64,000 nucleotides of DNA from NCBI RefSeq assembly GCF_014654365.1, contig NZ_BNAY01000007.1, positions 286,170 to 350,169 on the forward strand. The letters are read 5' to 3'. The translations under genes and the position numbers were made by a program. This document shows, piece after piece, positions 43,701-55,700 of this stretch. The stretch is from Amycolatopsis oliviviridis (GTDB taxonomy: Bacteria; Actinomycetota; Actinomycetes; Mycobacteriales; Pseudonocardiaceae). The stretch's first letter is position 1; each line of letters begins with the position of its first letter. The notes under the pieces are model-generated. The model searched no databases and had not been told where the DNA came from. It saw only the letters and a program-made list of their open reading frames with translations.

Positions 43701-46700
43701 CGAGAACGAACTCATCTACGACCGCAATGGCGGCGAGCACGTCGTGGCGTACCGGCAGATGAAGGACAACGACGGCAAGCGGTTGCCGCAGCCGCGTGTC
43801 TTCGTGCCGGACGAGGCCGGTGGCTGGCGCGAGCAGGTGACCGACACCCTTACCTACGAGGCCTGGCTGGCCGGTGCGAACAAGGCGCACGAAGCGGCTC
43901 GGACACTGTCCGACATCGCGGCCCGCTCCGCCGACGGTGTGCCCGAACAGGAGCGGCTGACGAACATCACGATCGACCAGCTCCGGGAGCTGTACCACGC
44001 CGGTTCCGAGGCGGACACGTTCGCAGCGGTGTTCGAGCTGATTCGTCGCGAACAGGGGATCTCCCTGCGCTGGACGCAGGTTTCGGCCGTGCACGCCTTC
44101 GGTGCCGGGCGGGTGGTGAACATGGCCGCGGGCGAGGGGAAGTCGTGGCTGTTCTTCGCCCACGCGGCGGTGCATGCCGCGAAGCCGGGCGTGGACGGCG
44201 TCCAGGTCACCACCACCCGCGGGAACCTCGCAGACCGCGAGATGGACCACTACACGAGCCTGCTGGGTCAGCTCGGCGTCGACGTGCACCGGCTCGACTC
44301 CGACTCTCCGCCGTCCGCGCCGGTGGACGGCAAGCCGACCGTCTACCTGGGCACCGCCGAGGACGTCGGGTTCACCTACCTCAAGCACAGCACGCTGCCC
44401 GGGCAGAACCGGCCTTCGGATCCGGTGGTGCTCAAGGTCAGCATCGACGAGATCGACGAGGCGCTGGTCTACTCGAACTCTCAGTACATCCTGAGCGACG
44501 GCGTGCAGAACGAGGCGCCGCCCGAGGTCATCACGCAGATCCAGTGGGCCCACGACGTCCTGCAGGACAGCCTGCGCAGCGGCTGGCTCACCGAGGCCGA
44601 CTTCGGCCGCGCCGAGGGGCAGGCCGGTGGTGCGGCGCGGCTGACCCCGGAAGGCCGGGAGAAGCTGGAAATCCTGCTGGGCGAGCCGCTTTCGGACGCC
44701 GACGTGAACCGCGTGAACATGGCCGGGGCCGCGCGCTGGGAGTACCGCGAGAACGTCCATTACGTCCAGCACCAGGGCAAGATCTACATCATCGACCAGA
44801 CGACGCACAACGTGCTGTTCAATCCGGAGACCTCCTCGGAGAGCCGGTGGAACGGCGGGCTGGCGCAGGCCGTCGAGCTCAAGCACGGTCTGCAGATCCG
44901 CAACGACTCCGCCAGCAGCAAGAGCGTCACCGCGCACGAACTGCTCGGCAAGAGTGAGTACGCGCAGAAGACCGGCGCGTCCGGCACGGCGAAGGGCCAC
45001 GGCGAGCAGTTCGCTGAGAAGGGTATGTCCCCGATCGTCGAAGACATGCCGCGGTACTACGAGTCGAGGCTGAAGAAGTTCGACGACGTGGTGTCGCAGG
45101 ACGAGGCGGCGAAGCTGGACAAGATGGCCCAGGACGTCCGCACCATGCAGTCTTCGGAAGGTACCCAGCAGCCGCAGCTGATCCTCGCGCACCGCAACGA
45201 CCTGGTGCGCGAATTGTCCGGCAGGCTCTCGAATCTCGGTGTCGAGCACGAGGCGATCGACGCGAAGTGGTTCCTGGAGCAGGGAATCAACAGTGACGCG
45301 GCGTTCAAGGACATCATCGACCGGGCGGGCGCCCCCGGCAAGGTGCTCGTCATCAACATGCAGGGCGCGCGCGGGGTCGACATCTCCACCACCGACGAGG
45401 CCAAGGCCCGCGGCGACCTGCAGGTGCGGATTACCGCCCACTCGGAGCTGTCCGCGGACATCGACGTGCAGGCGGAGAACCGGGCGGGGCGCAGCGGTGG
45501 CGGCGGTGGCGTCGTCTACTACTCCTCGCCCGCCGACGAGATCTACGCGCTTTCGCACAACCCCGACGTCCAGCTGGCCGTCATCAAGTACACCGACGCC
45601 GTCACCACCGGCGACGCCAACGCGCTCTCTTCGGCCGAAAGCGATCTGCGCGAACTCGTTCCGCGGCTGCAGCCCAACTCTGAGCATCCGACCGTCGACA
45701 CCACCACGGCTCAGCCCAACGCGCCGCCGTCCGGCACCGGCTCCGGTACGACGACTCCCACCCTCGAGCCCGCGACGAGGCCGCCCGACGAACGACGTGC
45801 GGACGAAGCCCGCCCGACGCTGCACCTGACCTACCACGAGGGCCTTGCCAACGCGCTCAACGCGGCCGAGCAGGACTTCGACGACCAGCTCGCGCACTGG
45901 CGGACCACCAATCCCGGCTCCTTCCTGTCCGAGCGGGAGGTCGAGCGGATCCGGGAGGAGTTCCGGGCCGCCCGCGAGGCCGACTTCGACCAGCGGCTCG
46001 GCGGTTTGCGCACGGAAGCTTTGCCCGGCAGGGAAATCCGTGACGGCTGGAACTCGTGGCTGGCGCAGCTGCACGCCACGACCGACACTCTCGATGGCCG
46101 GTTCGCGACTGCGGCGCGGCCGTCGCTGGACTTGACTTATCCGGAAGCTCTCGCGGATGCGAGGGAAGCGGCTGGGCGTGATTTCGTCGGTCAGCTCGTG
46201 CGGTGGCGAGAAACCAATCCCGATGCCGTTCTGCCGGAGCAGCAGCTGGAGCGGATCCGGGACGAGTTCCAGTCCGCCCGCGAGGCGGAGTTCGAGCATC
46301 TCTTCGGTGAGCTGCGCACGGAAGCCTTGCCCGGCAGGGAAATCCGTGACGGTTGGCAGTCGTGGACCGAGGGACTCCGCGCCGCGGGCGAAACGCTCGG
46401 CGGCGAGTTCTCCGGAGCGAGCCAGGAGACCGGCCCCGGCCGGGACCTCGCCGGCGATGGCGTCGTGCTGGCCGAAGACGGTTCGGTCGCCGATGCCGCA
46501 GGGCTGAGCACCGGCCGGTTGCTACCGGAAGTGGAACGGGGTCTGCCCTCCGGCGTGCTGGGCCGCTGGCAGAAGGCCCGTGCGGTGCTGGGCTCCTCGA
46601 AGCTGCCCGCACGGATGGTGGACGGCCTGGCCACCAGGGCGGGCCAGCTGCTGTCCGATGTCTATCAGACCCAGACCTTCATCGCCCCGGTCAGTCCGGC

Positions 46701-49700
46701 CCAGCGCGACCTGATCGCCCGCGACCGCGTCCTGCGCACGATCGTCGCCGGCCAGCGGATCCAGGACCACCAGGCGGGTGTCCGGATCCCCGAAGCCGAG
46801 CGGCGCGTGGTGAGCCTGGGACGCGGGCTCGCCGAGCTCACCGAGTCACCGCGAACCCGTGGCGCGCGTGGAGCCCGAGGCGATGACACGACGCAAAACC
46901 AGGGGACACCCGCCCGGAGCGTCGAGGTTCCTCCGGCGGCGACGGCGTACGCCCAGCGCCTGCACACGCTCCTGACCGGGCCAGGACCGGTGGACTTCCG
47001 GGCGATGCTGGACACCCTGCGCTTGGCCGGTGCCGACCGGGATGGCTCCGGATTCCCGGCCGACTTCAGGCGGCAGACCGGAACGGATCTGGTGTCGGCC
47101 GTGCACGGCGCCGGTGTCGCCGGCCGGTTGACCGACGAGCAGGTCTACCGCCTGCTCGAACGCATCGGCGCGGTCCCGGAGACCGAATTGCTGATGGACG
47201 CGGACGTCCCGCCCGCGCCAAGGGTCTGGGTCGACGCCCCCGAACGCCCCGAAGACCAGGAACAGGTCCGGGAATTCGCGGCGGCGCTGCTGGACCTGGT
47301 CGACTCCGGCCTCGAAGACGACGCGCTGGCGTTGCTGGAACGCGTGGACCGCGACCTGCGGGTGTTGTGGGCGGTGCGCGACGCGTACTGGCGGCTGATC
47401 GGCGAAGACGGTGCAGAGGGCCGTGACCTGCTCCTCGACCTGACCGACGCGTTGCCGGAGGAACGCGACTACCTCGGCCACCTTTGGGCAGAACCCACGC
47501 CGGAGGTGGCGGCCTGGCACGAAAACGCCACTCCCGAGCCGGTCGAGTGGGAGACGGCGCTGGAGTGGATGCGCGAGCTGCGGTCGATGACCCTCGACCT
47601 GCAGATGGCCTCGATTCCCGTGCCGCACGAATACAGCGAGAACGGGTGCCAGCTCCGAGGGCACCTGGCCGCTTTGAAGCTGCTGAGCCTGGGCACTTTC
47701 CCGCGCAAGATCTACGTTTCCGCCTCTGGCAGTGGCCTGAAGGTGACCGTCGACCGGTTCGGGCAGCCCGAAGACATCGCCTGGGTCTATCACACCGCGC
47801 CGCTGGCCTATGTCCGCGGACCGGCGGGCGCCGAGTGGATGGTCGTCGACAGCAGCCTGGCAGACCGCCCGCTCTACCGGTCCGAATGGCTGGCCATGAT
47901 GGGCGTCGACTCGGCGCTGTCCCCGCTCGAAGGTCCGGTCGGCCAGGTCGTCGACGTCATGCGGACGCTGGGTGAGCAGCCTGAGTTGTGGGGCGACGAC
48001 GACTATCTGCTCGCCCCTCAAGTAGTCATCACCGATTCCCAGGCGCTGCCCTGGGTTATGCGGAAGAACAGCCTTGACCAACTGGGCACGTTGCAGGACG
48101 CGGACGAGGCGGTCCGGGGCCAGGCGGTGACCGAGCTGGTGACGTATTCGGACAGGTTCGCCGCACGCACCTTCGCCGACCAGATCGAAAGCCAGGTCGT
48201 CGGGCACTGGTTCGGCAAGCTGGAAGCAGGCGAGGAGCCGGTCGAAGACGAGGTCTACCAGCTGGTCTGGTCTTCGCTGGCAGACAACGTCTACCGGTTC
48301 GGGCTGCTCGACGACAGTCCGTCGCTGGCGACGGCACTACACGCGCTGCTGCCGAACCGGTATCCGGAGTTGCTGGCCGCGACGGCGATGCCGGACTTCG
48401 ACGACCTCATGATGATCGACGGCCCGGAGCAGTCTCCGGCCGTGGAGCCGCGGGTGGGAGAAGAAGCCATCACCCCGCCGGAGTTCCCGGCCGATCGGGC
48501 GGGCGCGCTGGAATGGGTGGCAAGCGAAAGCAGCCGCGCCTTCGCGGGCTTCGCGGATATGCCGCTCGGGAACGTCCTGGGGCAGCTGGAGAACGCCGCG
48601 TCGATCATCGCCTTGTATCACCGGGCGCCGGAGGCCGCGACCGAGAGCGATCCGACCGGTCCGGCACTGGCCGAGTCGGAGACCAACTTCGGCGTCCAGA
48701 ACGTGATCGCCGACTTCCTTCTGCGGGGCGGAGACCTGCCCGGGGCGTTCGCGCTGGCGCGCGGCCTGGCGGTGGCGCTGGGCACGTTGACCCCGGGCCG
48801 GTCGGACGTGGCCTTGCCGCAAGTGCCGGCCGGGCGTGCGGAAGCGGCCACGTGGGTGCGGGAGACGGCCGAGGAGGGCCGGGCCTGGGTCGGGAAGAAG
48901 CCCGCGGCGGCGGTCGAGGCGGAGCTGGAGCGGGCGACCGGTCTGGTGTCGCGCTATCACCGCGTTCCACTGTGGATCGAGGAGCCCGCCCCAGAGCAGC
49001 GCGAGGCGGTGCGGCTCAACAACGATGTAAAGGACCTGATCGCGGCTCTGCTGGTGCGCGGGCTGCACGAGGGTGACGCGCACGCGCTGGCCGTGGACTT
49101 GGCGGCGAAGCTCGGCATCCTGCGGACGTCCGCCGACCCGGTGTTGCCCGGTGGCGCGGACGAGGGTCCGCCCGCTCCCGTGGGGGAAAGCTCGCACACC
49201 GATGCCGCTGCACGCCTGGACGCTGTCGACTATCTGCTGACCTGGCGGCCGTCCGTTTGGAACGATGCGCAGACGTGGCGGGCCGAGCTGGACCGGCTGC
49301 GTGATCAGCTGCCGTCCACCTTCGACGTGCCGCCGCCGGGGCAGAGACTGACGGGCAACGCGGCCGCTCTGCGGAAGTCCTGGGCCCTGGGGATGCGAGG
49401 TGTCGTCGACCCGCGCACCGACATGGAAGTCACGGCCGGTGCGGTCGCGAAGATGACCGACCCGACGCTGTCGATGGATACGCCGCGAAGGTGGTGGCGG
49501 GAGGCTCGGGCCGCCGAGGCAGGCGAAAGCGGTGCCGCGGCGACGGGCGCCGAGCGCGCGATCGGCTCCCCCGAAACGTTGTGGGAGTTCAAGACCGCCA
49601 AGCCACGGTCGGGCAAACTGCAGGTGGACAACCTGCGGGGGCTGTTCGAGGACGTGGGACCGGCGATTGTCGCGCGGCACAGAGAACGGGGCGCGAGCGG

Positions 49701-52700
49701 GCTTCTGCGCGAAGACCTCCGGTTGGTCGCCCAGTCCGGTCTGGCGCACCGCAGTGCTTTCCTGTCTTCTCTGGCGAGGCTGACCAAGGCACACGATTGG
49801 CTGATGCAGGTCGTCGGTGGCGGACAGGCGGAACTCCCGAGCGAGGACCTCAAGATCACCCGCATGCTGGTCGATGATCGGCAGGACTGGCGTATGGCGC
49901 TGGTCAGGTTCCCGGATTCCGGTGAGCAGTCGCAGGCGTACTACCGGAACGCGTCTTCGGCCGACGTGACGTTCTCTTCGCTGACGGAAGCGATGCCGGT
50001 CGTCGACGAGGATCGGGTCCGGTTGATGGCCGCGGGTGCGGTACGGCGCGCGGCGGCCGAGGGGGCCGAGCCGCTCAAGATCACCTTCTCGCTCGGGCCG
50101 TTGCTTTCCGACACCGACGTCAGGCGGACGGAGCGCCAGGCGTACTTCACCCGGCTGGTCGCCGAAGGCGCGGGGCGAGGCCGTGTGCCGAGTGTGGAGG
50201 TTCACTACACCGGACCTTCGAGTCTGAAGGGGGATGCCCCGGTCCAGGTCTCGGTCGGGAACGCGGCTCGTGACCTGCCCGCCCCCTGGACCATCTCGGT
50301 CAAGAGCGCGCGGCACGGTGTCTCCGAAGTCGACCGACGCCTGCTGGCGGCCTGGACCGATCAGGTCGCGCCCGTCGCCCTGCGCCGTCATGGAAACAAC
50401 GAGCGGCCGCTGGACATCCGGCTCGCTCACGGCACCCAGGTGACGGCGGAGTTCCCTGACGACACGGTGATCTCCGTGGTGCGGGAACAGCTCACGAGGT
50501 CGCTGACGGCGGACCAGGGGCAGGGGCTCCCGGCCGATCTCGACTACTCGTTTCCGCTGGGGCGGCAGCGGTTCCGCAAGGCCGACGTGGAGCGCGGCGC
50601 GACGCTCGGGTACTCGCTGACCGTGCACCCGGAACCGCGTCCCGGGTGGCGGCTGCGGGACTACCGGGCTGCCCGGAACCTGACCGGTATGGAGTTCGTT
50701 CCGGGTGCCGTGCGGCTGGTCGAAGCCTCCGAGTGGGACCTTCGGCAGGTGATCACCGGGGCCGTCGAGCGGGCGGCCGGCACTTCGGACCAGGTCGTCG
50801 CGGTCGATCCGATCACGATTGTGATCGACCGGAGGACCATTGAGAAACGGTCGCTGACCGAAGAGCGGAAGCAGTATCTGCAGGGGCTCGCGGAAGACCT
50901 CGCGGAGGCCGCTTCGCGGCGGTTCGAGGCCGAGGGAACGCGGATCGAGCCACCGGTGGTGACGGTCCGTGAGGGTGAGCTCAAGACGAGTCCGACCGTC
51001 GCCCACGCCTTCCTCCCGGCTGCGACGGAATCGCCGACGGCTTCTCTCGCGGCCGAGGACTCCGAAACCACGACACCGGTGGCCGCACACGGTGAATCGC
51101 CTGAGGCACGAGCCGGATCGCCGGTCGTGAAGGTCGAAGAGACGGCCGGAGAAACGCCATCGACCGAGGATGTGGTGCCGGATGCCGTCCGTTCCTACAT
51201 GGACGAGTTCGAGTTCTCCCTGGGCGCGATGGACACCGAGTTCGGACAGACCTTCGAGGGGCAGCAGGGCTTTTCGTTCGAAGGTCTGCCCAGCTGGTCC
51301 GATGACGAGGAGTTCCTGGAGAACCTGGACACCGTCGGGACGGCCTGGGAGGCGTTCGACCTCGACGACGAGGCCGTCCTGCGCGAAATCTCGCCGGCCC
51401 GTGCGGACGAGGCCGAGCGGGCGAGGCGACGGAGCCGGAGGCTGTCGCGGCCGGCGGAGCCGGACAGCCCGGAGTCCGAGACTCTCGTCCCGCCGGTGTT
51501 CCCCGCTGACCGCGCGAGTGCGCGGGAATGGCTGATCACCGAGGGCGAGCGGCTCCTCGAACGGTTCGAGACGATGGGCCGGGGGAACGTCCAAAGCCAT
51601 ATTGACACCGCACAGCACTTGGTCGACCTGCATCACCGGGTTCCGCACGCTGAGAACCTGGATCACCTGACCGACCCGGAACTGGTCGATCTGCAGACGA
51701 ACGTCCATGTGAAGAACCTGGTCGCCGATTTCCTGTCCCGAGGTGGGGATCAGGTTTCGGCGCTCGGTTTGTCACGCCGTCTCGCTCTGACCCTGGACAC
51801 GCTGACGCCAGGACGGTCCGATGTGGACTTGCCGTCCGTTCCGGTGTCGCGTGACGAGGCTGTGGCGTGGGTTCGGGACGAGGCGGAGCAGGCCCGTGCT
51901 TCGTTCGGAAAGAAGTCCGCGGAGGTCGTCGAAGCTGGGCTGGAGCGGGCGACGGCGTTGGTGTCGCGGTATCACCGGGTTCCGGTGTGGATCGGGGAGC
52001 CTGCTCCGGGGCAGCAAGAGGCGGTGCGGCTCAACGATGACGTCAAGGACGTAGTGACGGCGTTCCTGCTGCGCGGTCTGCATGAGGGTGACGCGCACGC
52101 GTTGGCGATGGAGCTGGCGGCGAAGCTCGGAACCCAGCGGACCTCGTCGGCGGCTTTGCCCGGTGGTACGCCCGGGAAAGCGCAAGCGGCCGCTGGGGAG
52201 AGCTCGCGCAGTGGCGAGAACGCCGCGCTCGAAAGGCTTCGTACTTGGCGCCCTACCGTCTGGGATGGTTCGGAAACCTGGCGGGACGAACTGGAGCGGG
52301 TCCGCGAGCAGCTGCCTGCGGGTTACAAGGTTCCGGAGCCCGGAAAGAAACCCGTGGGCGACCTGGTCGCGGTGTGGAAGTCCTGGGCCGTGGGCATGGA
52401 AGGGGTCGTGGACCCGGGCACGGGCAAGGCCGTCCGGTCGACCGAGGTGGCGAGGCTGAGCGGCACCGGCATGACACGCGATATCGCGGGCCGGTGGTGG
52501 CGAGAAGGCAAGCAAGCGGTCGGGGAGGACACACCTCCGACCGTGAAGCTCTGGGAGACGAGAATCGTCCTCGGTAAGTCCGGATCGGCGCAGCGACTCG
52601 ACTTCCAGGAGCTGCGCGGGAGCGTGGGCGCGGAGATCCTCGCGCGGGAGGCGGAGCGGAACTCGGGTGGTCTTCTTCGTCAGGACCTGCGTCTCGTCCT

Positions 52701-55700
52701 TCACCTGAACGCGCCGAATCCGCAGCAGATCACTGAAGCCAGGAGGTACCTGGCCGAGGCACACCGGCTGGTGAGCGGGATCCTCGGCGAGGTCAAGGTC
52801 ACGCCGGTGGTCGCCACCAGGAGCAGCGGTCAGCAGCGGGTGGAGCTGCTGCGGTACCCGGACGCCGACGAAGTGTCGCTGGCGCATCACCGTGGTCTGC
52901 GTTCGGTGGATGTGTCCCTTTCGCCGCCGATGAACGCGATTCCGGTGGTGGACGAAGACCGGATCCGGTTGCTGGCGGAGGCCGAGGCGCGCCGTGCCAT
53001 TGATGAGGGTCGTGATCTCCAGGCCTTCTCGTTCGTGCTCACCCCGCCATGGACGGATTCCGACGCGCGACGGGCGGAACGCAGGGCGTACTTCACCCGG
53101 CTGGTCGTCGAAGGTCTTGCCACCGCGGACCCGGCGAGCGGATGGACTCCCACGGTGGATGTCCGGTACGACGGCATCCGGGCGGCCGGCGAGGTGGCGG
53201 TGCGGGTTTCGGTGGGCGACGCTGTTCGCGAGGCACGGCCCCTCGAGTGGTCGATCCGCAATGACAGCGCCAAAGCGGGCGTCTTCGAGGACGACCGCGC
53301 GTCCTTGGCGGAGTGGGCCGATCAGGTCGCGCCGCTGATTCTTCGCCGTCGTGACAACGACGAGCGTCTCCTCGACATCCGGATCACCCACCACCGGGCC
53401 AACCGCGGCACCGGTGACTTCGACGCCACTGTGATGGACCTGGTGCGCGAGCACCTCGGGAGGTCACTGGCCGCCATCGACCCGGAGCGATCGGGCCTGC
53501 CGCTCCTCGCGGACCTCGGCTACACGTTCCCAGTGGGGAGCCGAGCAGTCACCGCGGCCGAAGCGGCGAAGGGGGTGACCGCGGGCTACTCGCTGACCCT
53601 GCTGCCCGATCCTCATCCCGGCCGGCGGTCGGCCGACTACCGGAACACCCGGAGTCTGGGGGAGCTGGCCTTCGTGCCGGGTGTCGGGCGGCTCACCGAG
53701 TCCTCGGAGTGGGCGCTGCGGCACGTGGTCGAGGGGGCCGTGGAGAGAGCGGCCGCGAACGCCTCCGGAACGACCGGCAAGGTCGAACCGATCGCGATCC
53801 TGATCGACAAGCAGATCGGCGAGGCGGTCTCGCTGACCACCACGCGGACGAGGTACCTCCAGGAGCGCGTCGAAGGTTTCGTGCGCGATGCGTTGGACGG
53901 CAAGCAGATCGAGCCGCCGACCGTCACCGTCGGCAAGGGGAAGGGGAAAGCCACCGGCGAAACCGTCGCGCGTGTCTTGCTCTCTCCCGGGGTCGCGGTT
54001 CCCGAAGCGAGTAACACCAGAGGTATCGCGGGGCTGCCCGAATCGGTGATGCGATCGCTGCTGCGCGAGGCGGGCAGCCCTGGGCTGCAATGGCAAGGGC
54101 AATTCGAACGGCGCGGGGTGCGGGACGCGGATGTGGTGGCCCTGCGGGCTTGGGCGTCGGCGATCGTTCCCTTGATGCGCGAGCGGGTCGAGCAAGGGAT
54201 CGAGCCTTTCGACCTGCACCTCGTCCGGTCGTTGCAAGCTCTTCCACGCGACCCGCGGAAGCACGCCGCCACGGTCGACCAGGCCAGGACGATCGTCCTC
54301 GAGGCGTTGGAGGCGGAGGCGGGGCCGGAGGGAATCCCGGTCCACGAGGGTGCTTCCGGCCCGCTTCTGTCGGTGACGTTGCGAGCCGGTTTCAGCCGCC
54401 GGGATTGGCGCCTGTGGACACGTCCTGACGCGGGTGGTCCGGTCGAGGGCTATCGAGCCGCTCGGAATCTGGACGTGTCGTTCGAGCCGGGCAGGGTGGA
54501 GCTGGCTCCGGCGGTGGAGTGGCGGTTGCGGCAGATGCTGTCCGGCGCGGCCGGGCAGTACGAGGGCGGCGCGCCGGTGTCGATCACCCTGATGGCGGCA
54601 CCCGACCAGATGTCCTCGAACGACCGCCGTGGGGAGTACCTCACCGGCCTGGTGACGGAGAACTTCGGCGCGGCGGAAGTACGGCTGGAGTCGCTGTCGG
54701 AGGGCACGTGGCCTTCCGGTGCCGCGGCTGTGTCGGTACTGGTGGGTGACGGCACGCCCGGTGAGGTACCCGCCGGGGTGGCCTTGCCGGGGCGCGGTCG
54801 TCTGGTGGTGCCGTCGTGGACAGCGGATCTCTCGATCGAACGGAGGCAGAAGAGCCCGGGCGAGGTGCTCCCGGATTCCCGCCGGCTCGATAAGCGGTCT
54901 CCCGCCGACGTCACCTTGCTCAACGTCCACGACGGGGACCGGCTGGACGAGATGGCCGGACGGATCGCGGCGCAGTGGCGTGGTGTGGCCGAGGGGTCGC
55001 GGCCCCCGGTGGTGCAGATCCAGTCGCTGCTGACCCGGCAGGACAGCAGGCACCAGGACGACGTCCTGGACGCGGTGTCGGCCCTGGTGAGGGAACGGCT
55101 GCGCCGGCAGGGAGTCGATGCCGGATCCTGGACGTTCTCGGAGCGCGTTTCCGTGACGAAGCAGACCGTTCCGAAGGTGATCGTCGCGGTGTTGCCTTCA
55201 CCCCTGGTGACCGACGCACAGGTGAAGGCCGCCGACTCGTGGGAAGACGATTTCGCCGGCGATTTCGCGGAGGGTGAGGCGGGCGTCGGCCGCGTCGCGA
55301 CCAATGATCTGGCCCCGGAAACAATCGCCCAGATCGGCGTGCGCGTGCGTGGATACGCGGCGAAGGTGCTCTCGCAGACCGGCGACACACCGCCGTTGAT
55401 GCTGGTCGACATCACCGGCCGGAACGTCACTCAGCTGGCGAAGCGTAAGAACAAAGCGCGCTCCGCCGTGTGGGACGCCCTCCAGGAGGAACAGATTCCG
55501 GGGCGGGGAGACGTCGATCGCTTCATCGACTCGCACTTCCGGTTCCGCGAACTGACGGATGACAGCACTTTCCAGCGTGGCGACCTGCACTTCCTGGAGA
55601 TCGCCCGGGAAGTCGTCGAGAACTCGGTGGCCCAGGACGCGCCCGCGGCCAACGCACCTCGGACGCCCGGAGTGGTCTCGCCGGAAGCGAGCCTGCCCGA

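Noticed and set aside
40189..46299. A 2,036-codon open frame on the minus strand, opposite the giant gene
   Set aside because: It mirrors the plus-strand gene in very GC-rich DNA. Its translation is Arg/Gly-rich and low in recognisable domains, while the plus strand reads SecA-like motifs.
46960..47480. Annexin-like or eCIS-type repeats in the giant protein
   Set aside because: The pattern of Arg-x-Thr-Gly-x-Asp-Leu followed by short helices is suggestive, but too weak by eye to call as a separate feature.
48337..51708. A 1,123-codon minus-strand frame
   Set aside because: Antisense to repeat modules of the giant gene; similar shadows recur opposite every repeat copy.
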